Positions 30,329 to 38,463 are shown, counted from the stretch's first letter. The stretch: 38,604 nucleotides of DNA from Lachnospiraceae bacterium (GCA_017619975.1 JAFZRH010000018.1:1-38604); one strand, 5' to 3'. A program made the numbers and translations. Notes: generated from the sequence alone by a model not told the origin.

Positions 30329-31846
30329 ATGAAACTTTCACAACTTACGGAACGGTATGCCTGCCATCTTCTTCGCGGCTCTCTGGAGACCAAGATCAGC
30401 GACGTGGTCTTTGATTCCCGCAAGGCCGGTCCCGGCACCGTTTTCATCGCCATCAACGGCTTCCGCACGGACTCGCACAAGTTTTTAAAACAGGTCGCCG
30501 AAAAAGGCGCCTCCGCGGTCGTGATCGAGAAAGACTGGGAGGAACTTCCGGAAGAGACGCGGGAAGCCCTTATAACGGGCGGCCAGACCGTTCTGAAAGC
30601 CGCGGACGGGCGCGAAGCGCTGGCGTACCTTTCCGCCGCGCTCTTCGGCTATCCCACCGAGGAACTGACCGTCATCGGCATCACCGGGACCAAGGGCAAG
30701 ACGACCACTTCCTATATGCTGGCGGCGATCCTGGAAGAAGCCGGATACAAGACCGGCCTGATCGGGACCAACGAGATCCGGACCGGAAAGCGCGTCTTTG
30801 CCTCCCACAATACGACGCCGGAGCCGTACGACACGCAGTGCTTCGCCCGCGAAATGGTAGAGGCCGGCTGCCGCTGTCTGGTCATGGAGGTCTCCTCCAC
30901 CGGCATCAAATATCACCGGGCGGACGCGATCGACTTCGATCTCGGCATCTTTACGAATATTTCGCCGGACCACATCGGCACGCTGGAACATCCGGACTTT
31001 GCGGACTATCTGGCCAACAAGGCCAAGCTTTTCTCGCGCTGCCGGGTGGGTCTCTTCAACCGCGACGATGAAAAGCTGCCGGAATTCCTGGCAAAAGCAA
31101 GCTGCCAGATCAACACCTTCGGCATAAGGAACTTGAACCCCTCCCCGTATCCGGACTTTTCGGCTTCGGATCTGAAGTTTAAAAAACGGGACGGCGTTCT
31201 GGGCACCGAGGCGGTTTTCCGCGGGCCTGAAGAAAGCTTTGACGTCTTCGTCGGCATGCCGGGCGATTTCAACGTCGCGAATGCGCTCGGCGCGGCGGCC
31301 GCCGCCCGCCTCTTAGGCATCCGGCCGGAAGCAATCCGAAAAGCGCTGGCGAAGATCCGCGTGACGGCCCGCGTGGAGGTCCTCTATTCGAGCGATTTTG
31401 CGACGGTCATGCTGGACTACGCCCACAACGGCGTTTCCGCCACGGCACTTTTTACCATGCTGCGGGATTACGATCCCGGCCGCATCGTGGTCATCTTCGG
31501 ATCGGAGGGCGGCCGCGCGCAGGTCCGCCGGCAGGAGATGGGCGAGGTCTGCGGTAAGCTCGCGGATTTCTGCATCTTAAGCTCGCAGAACCCGGATTTC
31601 GAGCCGATCGAGGACATTTTCCGCGATATTCATGTGTATCTGGATCCGACAGGTACGCCCGCCGTGGATATTGCCGACCGGCGCGAGGCCATCCGCTACG
31701 CCCTGCGGAACGCGCAGAAGGGCGATTTCATCGCGGTGATCGGCAAGGGACAGGAAGATTATGAACTGGTCAAAGGGGTCCGCTACCCCTGGTCGGACCG
31801 GGATGAAATAGAAGCGGCCCTGAAGGAACTGGGCTGGAAGGAGTAA
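30329..31846 (+). CDS. murE: MurE-type UDP-MurNAc-peptide ligase with divergent specificity motifs
   Basis: 505 residues, full MurE length. MurE adds the third residue to UDP-MurNAc-L-Ala-D-Glu. Present: FDSRKAGPGTVFIAI, P-loop GITGTKGKTTT (117-127), NTTPEP, EVSSTG (187-192), FTNISPDH (208-215), NKAKLF with the lysine that is carbamylated (230-235), LDYAHN (362-367). Unusual: the GGDRD/KRP block reads GSEGGRAQVRRQEMG (391-405), and the meso-DAP signature DNPR reads SQNPDFEP (419-426). That pocket binds the incoming amino acid, so the substrate may not be meso-DAP, or this is a second MurE-like enzyme. 1 nt before murF; SD from the repeat upstream. Confidence 0.85.
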   Translation: MKLSQLTERYACHLLRGSLETKISDVVFDSRKAGPGTVFIAINGFRTDSHKFLKQVAEKGASAVVIEKDWEELPEETREALITGGQTVLKAADGREALAYLSAALFGYPTEELTVIGITGTKGKTTTSYMLAAILEEAGYKTGLIGTNEIRTGKRVFASHNTTPEPYDTQCFAREMVEAGCRCLVMEVSSTGIKYHRADAIDFDLGIFTNISPDHIGTLEHPDFADYLANKAKLFSRCRVGLFNRDDEKLPEFLAKASCQINTFGIRNLNPSPYPDFSASDLKFKKRDGVLGTEAVFRGPEESFDVFVGMPGDFNVANALGAAAAARLLGIRPEAIRKALAKIRVTARVEVLYSSDFATVMLDYAHNGVSATALFTMLRDYDPGRIVVIFGSEGGRAQVRRQEMGEVCGKLADFCILSSQNPDFEPIEDIFRDIHVYLDPTGTPAVDIADRREAIRYALRNAQKGDFIAVIGKGQEDYELVKGVRYPWSDRDEIEAALKELGWKE

Positions 31847-31847
31847 G

Positions 31848-33233
31848 ATGGAGCTTTCGATCCGTGAGATCTGTTCGATCGTGGGCGGGATCCTGCTCTG
31901 CGGCGACGCGGACACTGTGATCCGCCACGTGAGCTTTGATTCCCGGAAGATGGAGGGAGACGACCTGTTCGTCCCGACGCTCGGCGCCCGGGTGGACGGG
32001 CACGATTTTATCGACAGTGCGTTTGCAAACGGGGCGGCCGCGACCCTGACCTCCCGCACCGGCAAGGTGACGGGAACCAGACCGTACGTTTTCGTGCAGG
32101 ATACGCAGAAAGCGCTGGAAACGCTGGGCAAGTACTACCGCCATCTGTTTAAGGGCCGGGTGATCGGCATCACCGGGAGCGTCGGCAAGACCACGACCCG
32201 GGAACTGACCAAGGCGGCCCTGTCCGCCGGCGGGAGCGTCACCGGCAGCATCAAAAACATGAATAGTCAGATCGGACTGCCCGTGGTGCTCTGTCACATG
32301 GATCAGGAAGCGGATTACGCTGTCATGGAGATGGGGATCAGCGATCCCGGCGAGATGCGGCCGCTGGTGGACATGGTGCAGCCGCACACGGTCATCGTGA
32401 CCAATATCGGCGTCGCGCACATGGAGCAGCTGGGCAGCCGCGAGGGGATCTGCCGTGAAAAGATGCATATCGCGGACGATCTGGGCCCGGAAGATACCGC
32501 CATCTTAAACGGCGAGGAGCCGCTGCTGATCCCGTACAGTAAGAGCCTGCCCTGCCGTGTTCTGACCTTCGGCCTGCATCCGGACATGGACGTGTACGCG
32601 CAGGATATCGTGGATGGAGAGACCGCCAGCTTCACGGCCTGCTTCCGCGTCCCGGCGGGCGGCGTCCGGGAGATCCCGGTCACGCTTTCCATTCCCGGCG
32701 TCCACAACGTGATGAACGCTCTGGCAGCGCTGGCCGCTGCCTGGGCGGAAGGCATAAAACCCGAAAAAGCGGCGGAAGCCGTGGAACGCTACGGCGGCTT
32801 TTCACGCCGCCTGGAGCGCGTGCAGATCGGGCGCTTAAAGCTGATCGACGACTCCTACAATGCCGCGCCGCCTTCCATGAAGGCCGCGCTGGCCGTGCTG
32901 GAGAAGGCGCAGGGAAAAAAGCGCATCGCCCTTCTGGCGGATATGCTGGAACTGGGGCCGCAGGAGGCGGCCATGCACCGCGAGGTCGGCGAATATGCCG
33001 CGGCGCTGCCGCATATCGATCTCTTTATTACGCTGGGGACGCTGATCCGGAACCTGGAGCGGCCGTTAGTGGAAGCCCGCCGCCCGGTCTTCCATGCGGA
33101 TACCGTGGAAGAAGCCGAAAAGATCCTGACCCGTCTGGCGGAGCCGGGCGACGTGGTGCTCTTAAAGGGCTCCAACGGCATGCATCTGGATCAGGTGCGG
33201 GAAGCCCTGACAAAAGAAGAAAAATTCGCTTAA
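31848..33233 (+). CDS. murF: UDP-MurNAc-tripeptide--D-Ala-D-Ala ligase MurF
   Basis: 461 residues, usual length. Adds D-Ala-D-Ala to UDP-MurNAc-tripeptide in the last cytoplasmic precursor step. FDSRKMEGDDLFVPT, P-loop GITGSVGKTTT (about 106-116), NMNSQIGLP (the N-x-NN-x-IG region), MGISDPGEM, TNIGVAHMEQLGSREGI, DDSYNAAPPSM, LADMLELG and LLKGSNGMHLD are all in order. Starts 1 nt after murE with GGAG overlapping the murE stop. Confidence 0.95.
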   Translation: MELSIREICSIVGGILLCGDADTVIRHVSFDSRKMEGDDLFVPTLGARVDGHDFIDSAFANGAAATLTSRTGKVTGTRPYVFVQDTQKALETLGKYYRHLFKGRVIGITGSVGKTTTRELTKAALSAGGSVTGSIKNMNSQIGLPVVLCHMDQEADYAVMEMGISDPGEMRPLVDMVQPHTVIVTNIGVAHMEQLGSREGICREKMHIADDLGPEDTAILNGEEPLLIPYSKSLPCRVLTFGLHPDMDVYAQDIVDGETASFTACFRVPAGGVREIPVTLSIPGVHNVMNALAALAAAWAEGIKPEKAAEAVERYGGFSRRLERVQIGRLKLIDDSYNAAPPSMKAALAVLEKAQGKKRIALLADMLELGPQEAAMHREVGEYAAALPHIDLFITLGTLIRNLERPLVEARRPVFHADTVEEAEKILTRLAEPGDVVLLKGSNGMHLDQVREALTKEEKFA

Positions 33234-33246
33234 TGAGGTTTGTCCA

Positions 33247-35226
33247 TTGCCGCTGTATGCTGATATCATTGTAAATATTTCCGCATCGGACCTGGATCGG
33301 AGCTTTCAGTACCGGATCCCGGAAGAGCTGCGGGAGATTATCCGCCCGGGCAGCCGGGTGGATATTCCGTTTAACCGGCGGCAGATCAGCGGTTTTGTGG
33401 TGGGCCTTTCCGAACTCCCCGCAATCGACGAGGAGAAGATTCTGCCGATCACGGGCCTTTCAAAGAAGAGCGTACCGGTGGAAGACCGGATGATGGCGCT
33501 CGCCGCCTGGATGCGGGACCGCTACGGCTGCACCATGAATCAGGCGCTGATGACGGTCCTGCCCGTGAAGAAAGCCGCCAAACGCGGAAAAACAAAGGTC
33601 GAAGGACCGGCGCTCCAGGACGTGGCTCCGGCGGCTGCCCCGCCGTTAAACGCCGCGCAGGCCGCCGCCGCGCAGGCCATCCATACGGAGATGCGGGGGC
33701 AGAACCGTCCCAGCCTCCTGTTCGGCGTGACCGGCAGCGGCAAGACAGAGGTCTATATGGCGGTCATCGAAGAGATGCTGAAGGAGAAAAAGCAGGTCAT
33801 CCTGCTGATTCCCGAGATCGCCCTGACCTACCAGAACTTAAAGCGCTTCTACGCCCGCTTCGGCGCTCGGATCGGCGTCATCAACTCCCGCCAGTCCGCG
33901 GGGGAAAAATCCGAGACCGTAGATAGGGCGAAGAAAGGGCAGATCGACCTGGTGATCGGACCGCGCTCCGCACTCTTTACCCCGATGCCGCGCCTCGGCC
34001 TCATCATCATCGACGAAGAGCATGAAGAAAGCTACCGCAGCGAGCTCTCGCCCCGCTATCACAGCGTGGAAGTCGCGGAGAAGCTCTCGGCGCTTTCCGG
34101 CGCCGGTCTGGTCCTGGGCAGCGCGACGCCTTCGCTCGAAAGCTTCTATAAAGCAAAAAACGGCCGGTATCAGCTCCTTGAGCTGCGCGGCCGGGCGGTC
34201 CCCGAAAGCCGCCTGCCGGCCGTGTACGTCGTAGACCTTCGGCAGGAGATGAAGGAAGGCAACAAGAGCATCTTCAGCCGCCTCTTGCGGGAAAAGATAG
34301 AAGAGCGGCTGGCCCGGCAGGAGCAGATCATGCTGTTCTTAAACCGGCGCGGCTACGCGGGCTTCGTATCCTGCCGCTCCTGCGGCAAAGCCTTAAAATG
34401 TCCGCACTGCGACGTCGGCCTGACCTATCACAGAAACGGCTTTCTGAAGTGCCATTACTGCGGCTTTCAGATCCCCTTCCCGGATAAGTGTCCGGCCTGC
34501 GGTTCTCCGTATATAGCGGCCTTCGGGACCGGCACGCAGAAGGTGGAAAGCATCGTGCAGAAAGCGTTCCCGCAGGCGAAGGTCCTGCGCATGGACGCCG
34601 ATACCACGAAAGGCAAGGAAGGGCACAGCCGCATCCTGTCCGCGTTTTCGCATCAGGCCGCCGATATCCTGGTCGGTACGCAGATGATCGTCAAAGGCCA
34701 CGATTTTCCCCGGGTGTCTCTGGTGGGGATCCTGGCGGCGGATCTTTCGCTCTACAGCTCGGATTACCGGGCGGCCGAGCAGACTTTTGAGCTCCTGACC
34801 CAGGCTTCCGGCCGCGCGGGGCGCGGCACGCTGGCCGGCGAGGTCGTGATCCAGACCTACAGCCCGGAGCATTATGCGGTGGTCACTGCCGCCGCGCAGG
34901 ATTACGAAGCGTTTTATGCGGAGGAACTGCCCCGCCGTGAACTTCTGCACTATCCGCCGGCCGGCGGCATGCTTTCCGTCACCGTCAGCGGGGCGGACGA
35001 AGCGGAGAACGAGACTTTTGCCAAAGAACTGGCCGAGCGAATCCGGGCAGAATATACCGCTTCCGGCGCCGACGTGATCGGTCCGACGGCGCATTTCCGC
35101 AGCAAAGTGCAGGACATTTACCGACAGCAGCTGTTCGTCAAGCATCCGGACAAAGCTATCCTGCAGAAGATCCAGGAGATGACCCGAGAAACGGGCGGCG
35201 TCCGCATCCAGACCGATATCTTTTAA
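33247..35226 (+). CDS. priA: Primosomal replication helicase PriA
   Basis: 659 residues, shorter than E. coli PriA (732). Restarts collapsed replication forks. TTG start with TGAGG upstream. Order: N-terminal 3'-DNA-binding domain (about 1-100), Walker A GVTGSGKTE, DEEHEESY (DEAH-type box), a zinc-binding insertion with paired CxxC (CRSCGK, CPHC, CHYCGF, CPACGS), then helicase motifs GTQMIVKGHDFPRVSLVG and QASGRAGRG. Follows murF by 13 nt and precedes def; priA-def is a frequent Firmicutes order, but no fmt follows here. Confidence 0.95.
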   Translation: MPLYADIIVNISASDLDRSFQYRIPEELREIIRPGSRVDIPFNRRQISGFVVGLSELPAIDEEKILPITGLSKKSVPVEDRMMALAAWMRDRYGCTMNQALMTVLPVKKAAKRGKTKVEGPALQDVAPAAAPPLNAAQAAAAQAIHTEMRGQNRPSLLFGVTGSGKTEVYMAVIEEMLKEKKQVILLIPEIALTYQNLKRFYARFGARIGVINSRQSAGEKSETVDRAKKGQIDLVIGPRSALFTPMPRLGLIIIDEEHEESYRSELSPRYHSVEVAEKLSALSGAGLVLGSATPSLESFYKAKNGRYQLLELRGRAVPESRLPAVYVVDLRQEMKEGNKSIFSRLLREKIEERLARQEQIMLFLNRRGYAGFVSCRSCGKALKCPHCDVGLTYHRNGFLKCHYCGFQIPFPDKCPACGSPYIAAFGTGTQKVESIVQKAFPQAKVLRMDADTTKGKEGHSRILSAFSHQAADILVGTQMIVKGHDFPRVSLVGILAADLSLYSSDYRAAEQTFELLTQASGRAGRGTLAGEVVIQTYSPEHYAVVTAAAQDYEAFYAEELPRRELLHYPPAGGMLSVTVSGADEAENETFAKELAERIRAEYTASGADVIGPTAHFRSKVQDIYRQQLFVKHPDKAILQKIQEMTRETGGVRIQTDIF

Positions 35227-35250
35227 CTAGAACAAAACGAGGTGTTGACC

Positions 35251-35730
35251 ATGGGAATCCGTACCATCCGTGAAATAGGAGACGATATCCTGCGCAAGCA
35301 TTCCAAACCGATCAAGGAGATGACGCCGCGCATCCGCCAGCTGATCAAAGACATGTTTGAGACCATGTACGACGATAACGGCGTGGGTCTGGCCGCGCCG
35401 CAGGTCGGTATTTTAAAGCGACTTTTCGTGATCGACTGCTGCGACGGGGAAGAAGGCGCTCCGAATCCGTACGTTTTCATCAACCCGGAGATCCTGGAGA
35501 CCCGCGGCGAAGTGACGGATACCGAGGGCTGTCTTTCCGTGCCCGGCCGATTCGCCCCGGTGCCCCGCCCGGAATGGGTGAAGGTCCGTGCGCTGGACAA
35601 AAACATGCAGCCGTTCGAACTGGAAGCGGAAGGGCTGCTCGCCCGCTGCATCTGCCATGAGAACGACCATCTGGACGGCATCCTCTACGTCGATAAGGCC
35701 ACCGGCCCCGTCGAGTATGTGAAGGAATAA
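35251..35730 (+). CDS. def: Peptide deformylase
   Basis: 159 residues. Removes the formyl group from nascent N-termini. Active-site motifs GVGLAAPQVG (44-53), EGCLSVPG (92-99, metal ligand Cys94) and HENDHLDG (136-143, metal ligands His136/His140, catalytic Glu137) are intact; HEnDH is the usual HExDH. Start at ATG 35251: GAGG lies 8 nt upstream; an in-frame GTG at 35242 overlaps that SD and is rejected. 24 nt after priA. Confidence 0.96.
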   Translation: MGIRTIREIGDDILRKHSKPIKEMTPRIRQLIKDMFETMYDDNGVGLAAPQVGILKRLFVIDCCDGEEGAPNPYVFINPEILETRGEVTDTEGCLSVPGRFAPVPRPEWVKVRALDKNMQPFELEAEGLLARCICHENDHLDGILYVDKATGPVEYVKE

Positions 35731-35757
35731 AAATCTTAATATTCCTCAAAAAAACGC

Positions 35758-35786
35758 TTGACAGCTCCCGAAACGGATGCTATCAT
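35758..35786 (+). promoter_or_regulatory. Promoter of infC-rpmI-rplT
   Basis: TTGACA, 17 nt, TATCAT, with TGC before the -10. A ~135-nt structured leader follows. Confidence 0.8.
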
Positions 35787-35789
35787 ACA

Positions 35790-35915
35790 CAGGCAATTGA
35801 TTTAAAGCAGAGTGACACTCTCACCTGATCACAAAAGGTGCATCGGGTTACGGAACGGGCTTAAGGCCCGAGGAGTGGGTGTCTGCTGCGCCCGCTTTTT
35901 TTATGCGGCATGCAA
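35790..35915 (+). ncRNA. L20 leader (ribosomal protein autoregulatory leader)
   Basis: In the expected place of the Firmicutes L20 leader, between the promoter and infC. It contains a CGGGC-TTAAG-GCCCG hairpin (35856-35870) and an intrinsic terminator (35875-35902). In Bacillus, L20 binds such a leader and promotes termination, matching operon output to free L20. The assignment rests on position, the terminator and general resemblance; the binding-site fold was not computed. Confidence 0.75.
35875..35902 (+). terminator. Leader terminator (attenuator) before infC
   Basis: GTGGGTG and CGCCCGC pair (two G-U) around TCTGCTG, followed by seven T. It ends 26 nt before the infC start, so it controls read-through into the operon. 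Confidence 0.8.
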
Positions 35916-35928
35916 GAGGAGGTTTACC

Positions 35929-36438
35929 ATCGCAACCGAATTATTGATCAATGATCAGATCACAGACAAAGAACTGCGCATTATCGGCAGTCACGGCCAG
36001 CAGATCGGCATCCTGAGCCTGAACGAGGCTCTGCGCCTGGCGGAAGAAGAGGAACTGGACCTTGTCCTGATTGCTCCTCAGGCGAAACCGCCCGTTGCCA
36101 AGATCATCGATTACAGCAAGTATCGCTACGAACAGGCCCGCAAGGAAAAGGAAGCCAAGAAAAAGCAGAAGGTCATCGAACTCAAGGAGGTCCGCTTATC
36201 CCCCAATATCGATGACAACGATTTAAAGACCAAAGCTTCCGCTGCCCGCCGTTTCCTGGAAAAAGGAAACAAGGTGAAGGTCAGCCTGCGCTTCCGCGGC
36301 CGGGAAATGAGTCATATCAACGAGACGAAGCACGTTTTGGATGAGTTCGTGGCGCAGCTGAGCGACATTGCGGTGGTAGACAAGCCCTCCAAGATGGAAG
36401 GGCGGAGCATGATCGTCATATTAAGCGAGAAGAAGTAG
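35929..36438 (+). CDS. infC: Translation initiation factor IF-3, ATC start
   Basis: 169 residues counted from an ATC codon at 35929; AGGAGG lies 6 nt upstream and no ATG, GTG or TTG is as well placed. infC genes of Firmicutes and Proteobacteria use AUU/AUC starts, which IF-3 itself discriminates against, giving autoregulation. [16 protein letters not shown] is the canonical N-terminus; [21 protein letters not shown] is the inter-domain helix; [12 protein letters not shown] lies in the C-domain. An in-frame ATG at 35812 lies in the leader and is rejected. First gene of infC-rpmI-rplT. Confidence 0.95.
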   Translation: MATELLINDQITDKELRIIGSHGQQIGILSLNEALRLAEEEELDLVLIAPQAKPPVAKIIDYSKYRYEQARKEKEAKKKQKVIELKEVRLSPNIDDNDLKTKASAARRFLEKGNKVKVSLRFRGREMSHINETKHVLDEFVAQLSDIAVVDKPSKMEGRSMIVILSEKK

Positions 36439-36463
36439 ATTAATCATTAGGAGGACACTCAAG

Positions 36464-36658
36464 ATGCCGAAGATGAAGACAAAGAGAGCTGCTGCCAAGC
36501 GGTTCCACAAAACCGGTACGGGCCAGCTGAAGAGAATGAAGGCTTACAAGAGCCATATCCTGACCAAGAAGTCGACCAAGCGCAAGAGAAATCTGCGGAA
36601 GGCCACCATTACCGACCCGACCAACGCGAAGGTAATGCAGCGCATTCTGCCCTACTAA
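36464..36658 (+). CDS. rpmI: 50S ribosomal protein bL35
   Basis: 64 residues, very basic. [19 protein letters not shown] is the family N-terminus. SD AGGAGG before ATG. Between infC and rplT as in most Firmicutes; 25 nt after infC. Confidence 0.97.
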   Translation: MPKMKTKRAAAKRFHKTGTGQLKRMKAYKSHILTKKSTKRKRNLRKATITDPTNAKVMQRILPY

Positions 36659-36676
36659 AGAAGGAGGTCGAGAACA

Positions 36677-37036
36677 ATGGCAAGAATTAAAGGAGCTCTC
36701 GGAGCAAGAAAAAGACATAATCGCGTGCTGAAGCTGGCGAAGGGTTACCGCGGCGCCCGCTCCAAGCAGTACAGAGTTGCCAAGCAGACCGTCATGAAGG
36801 CCTTAAGCACCGCCTATGCCGGCCGCAAGCAGAAGAAGCGTCAGTACCGTTCCCTGTGGATCGCCCGTATCAACGCGGCGGCCCGCCTGAACGGCCTGTC
36901 CTACAGCCGTTTCATGTACGGCTTAAAGCTGGCGAACGTCGAGCTGAACCGCAAGGTTCTGGCCGATATGGCCGTCAACGATGCGCAGGGCTTTGCCGAT
37001 CTGGCCAAGCTGGCGCAGGAGAAGCTGAGCGCTTGA
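36677..37036 (+). CDS. rplT: 50S ribosomal protein bL20
   Basis: 119 residues, basic. [20 protein letters not shown] then [15 protein letters not shown], and [21 protein letters not shown] in the C-terminal globular part, all canonical. Assembly protein of the large subunit and, through the leader, repressor of its own operon. SD AAGGAGG, 18 nt after rpmI. Its 3' end is followed by a structured repeat rather than a plain terminator. Confidence 0.97.
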   Translation: MARIKGALGARKRHNRVLKLAKGYRGARSKQYRVAKQTVMKALSTAYAGRKQKKRQYRSLWIARINAAARLNGLSYSRFMYGLKLANVELNRKVLADMAVNDAQGFADLAKLAQEKLSA

Positions 37037-37050
37037 TAAGGCAGCAGGGT

Positions 37051-37220
37051 GGCACACAGCCTTCCCCTCCGGGATGCAAAACGCCGAAGCGCTGCCTGTG
37101 GCAGATGAAGCGAGGTGTTTTGCTTGACATCGTCCGAAAAAGCGACAGAATGGAAGCTTTTTCGCTGACGATGGAATAAGGGACCGCCGACGAAGTCGGT
37201 GGTGGATGAGGTTGTGTGCC
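37051..37220. repeat. Composite structured repeat after rplT (double-hairpin repeat, copy 3, with inserted hairpins)
   Basis: Outer ends GGCACACA (37051-37058) and TGTGTGCC (37213-37220) are exact inverted repeats. Within: AGCCTTCCCCTCCGGG (37059-37073) equals the left side of hairpin 1 of copy 1; GCAAAACGCC pairs with GGTGTTTTGC (37076-37085/37114-37123) enclosing CTGCC-TGT-GGCAG; a second 16-bp stem joins 37128-37143 to 37156-37173 with a 2-nt bulge; then hairpin 2 ACCGCCGAC-GAA-GTCGGTGGT (37183-37203) and GGATGAGGT (37204-37212). So the repeat has received about 105 nt between its hairpins. No gene starts at its SD-like tail. Only a small non-convincing frame lies here. Confidence 0.75.
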
Positions 37221-37273
37221 CCCGCGCCTTTTGGCAAAGCAGTTGGCGATCCGCAAAAAAAGCGCGAAACCGC

Positions 37274-37302
37274 TTGACAGAGCGGTCCCGGTATGATACA
37301 GT
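37274..37302 (+). promoter_or_regulatory. Promoter of tRNA-Pro
   Basis: TTGACA, 17 nt, TACAGT, 11 nt before the tRNA 5' end. Perfect -35, moderate -10. Confidence 0.7.
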
Positions 37303-37312
37303 ATCGGTGCTT

Positions 37313-37386
37313 CGGAGCGTGGCTCAGTTTGGTAGAGCGTCCGGTTAGGGACCGGGAGGTCGCAGGTTCGAATCCTGTCGCCCCGA
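37313..37386 (+). tRNA. tRNA-Pro(AGG)
   Basis: Acceptor CGGAGCG/CGCCCCG with one A4-C69 mismatch and the C1-G72 pair typical of bacterial tRNA-Pro; D arm GCTC/GAGC; anticodon stem TCCGG/CCGGG with loop TTAGGGA, so the anticodon is AGG (37347-37349), reading CCU and, if deaminated to IGG, also CCC/CCA. T loop TTCGAAT, discriminator A. Bacterial tRNA-Pro genes normally carry TGG, GGG or CGG; A34 is unusual. No encoded CCA. Confidence 0.93.
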
Positions 37387-37388
37387 CT

Positions 37389-37413
37389 ATCCTGCCTTCG
37401 GTGGGATTTTTTT
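37389..37413 (+). terminator. Terminator after tRNA-Pro
   Basis: ATCCTGCC and GGTGGGAT pair (two G-U) around TTC, followed by a run of seven T. Confidence 0.75.
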
Positions 37414-37447
37414 ATAGATCGGCTTCGGCACCGTCGAAGCATAACCT

Positions 37448-37521
37448 GTGCCTGTAGCTCAGCAGGATAGAGCAACGGCCTTCTAAGCCGTGTGTCGGGG
37501 GTTCGAATCCCTTCAGGCACG
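37448..37521 (+). tRNA. tRNA-Arg(TCT)
   Basis: Acceptor GTGCCTG/CAGGCAC, D arm GCTCAGCAGGATAGAGC, anticodon stem ACGGC/GCCGT with loop CTTCTAA (anticodon TCT, AGA/AGG codons), T loop TTCGAAT, discriminator G. No encoded CCA. No clear promoter in the 34 nt after the tRNA-Pro terminator, so it may rely on read-through. Confidence 0.94.
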
Positions 37522-37529
37522 TTTTTTGT

Positions 37530-37597
37530 GGGAATCGCTGACCCTCAAAATATGACGAAATAGCGTCATTTTTGAGAATGTGCGATTCCTTTTTTTG
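37530..37597 (+). terminator. Long nested terminator after tRNA-Arg
   Basis: GGAATCGC/GCGATTCC, CTCAAAA/TTTTTGAG and TGACG/CGTCA nest into one long stem followed by seven T. Confidence 0.8.
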
Positions 37598-37758
37598 TGC
37601 TCATTTCAGAGGGGTCAATAACAAACGGGGTAAAACACATGCGATGGCAATAATGGCCGAATCAGGCCCTTTTTCTATTTCGAGCCCTGTTTGCGGAATA
37701 ACTCGTACTGCTCAGAACCCACGACGGGAAGGATAAACTGATGCGTCAACATTGCTAA

Positions 37759-37775
37759 ATCACAGGATTTGTGAT
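37759..37775. promoter_or_regulatory. Perfect inverted repeat upstream of the last gene
   Basis: ATCACA-GGATT-TGTGAT, 50 nt before the ATG at 37825, with TTGCTA just upstream as a possible -35. It could be an operator. The rest of 37598-37824 holds no gene I can support; a GGCC-GAATCA-GGCC hairpin with CTTTTT at about 37656-37676 is a weak terminator candidate. Confidence 0.45.
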
Positions 37776-37824
37776 ACTTTTTATGTGTTGAGAGAAGGTT
37801 TGCTTTCGAAAGGATGAAGACACT

Positions 37825-38463
37825 ATGAAACACATCGCGCAGGCTCCCCGCAACACTTCAGGTCCTTCAGCGAAGAATGATTCAAAAGGATATCCCTGGA
37901 CTGCCGCAAAAGCAACGCCGCAAACGGAAAAAAAGAAGGGCGGCTGTCTGCCGAAGCTGATAGCCGTGCTTTTAGTTGCGGCGCTCCTTTTTACCGGTTT
38001 TGTTGAGCCCGGTTTTTTTAAACGCCCGCCTGTCAACAACGTTATAAATACAGGAACCAGCACGTCTGATAACATCAGCAACGTCGTCGAATCAGAAAAC
38101 AATCCGGATAATGTCGTTCCCGGAGATCTCAGCGGATATGGCAACAGCAAAGAAATCGCAATGTCACCGTGCGACGGGGTCTTCGTGTCTGCCCCGAAGG
38201 ACGCTTTTCTGCAGGACACAGAGATCAGGATCCAGCCCATAACAGAAGCAGACGAAACCCTGCTCAATACGGTGGCTGAACTGGAAAAAGAAAGGGTAAG
38301 GGCCATTGCGGCCTTTGAGGTGGACGCGGGTCTTGAAGACGACGAGGTAATCCCCGGAACCTATACTGTCAGCATAGACCTTGATAAACTGAATGTAAAC
38401 GAGAGCCTTTATGATTATCTTGTCGCTTACCGGGTGGCGGACGACGGAACCTATTATCAGTAA
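37825..38463 (+). CDS. Hypothetical membrane-anchored protein, interrupted by an in-frame stop
   Basis: 212 residues to a TAA at 38461. N-terminal 40 residues are hydrophilic and Lys/Pro-rich, followed by one membrane span (about 43-62, PKLIAVLLVAALLFTGF), then an extracytoplasmic Asn/Ser/Asp-rich linker (70-105) and a folded-looking domain with strands (DGVFVSAPKDAFLQDTEIRI, VIPGTYTVSIDLDKLNV). No family recognised. The same frame continues open after the stop to the window end, with coherent sequence, so the TAA probably cuts a longer gene. AAAGGA about 12 nt before the ATG. Codon use looks more AT-rich and less biased than the core genes to the left. Confidence 0.7.
   Translation: MKHIAQAPRNTSGPSAKNDSKGYPWTAAKATPQTEKKKGGCLPKLIAVLLVAALLFTGFVEPGFFKRPPVNNVINTGTSTSDNISNVVESENNPDNVVPGDLSGYGNSKEIAMSPCDGVFVSAPKDAFLQDTEIRIQPITEADETLLNTVAELEKERVRAIAAFEVDAGLEDDEVIPGTYTVSIDLDKLNVNESLYDYLVAYRVADDGTYYQ

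Noticed and set aside
35812-35928. ATG at 35812 as start of IF-3
   Set aside because: It would translate the L20 leader and its terminator; the family N-terminus begins at the ATC at 35929.
37059-37179. Plus-strand frame 36856-37179 as a gene after rplT
   Set aside because: It overlaps rplT out of frame and then runs through palindromic repeats; no SD, no protein character.
37051-37220. CRISPR-like array from the repeated hairpins
   Set aside because: The repeats are inverted and nested, without regular spacing, spacers or cas genes.
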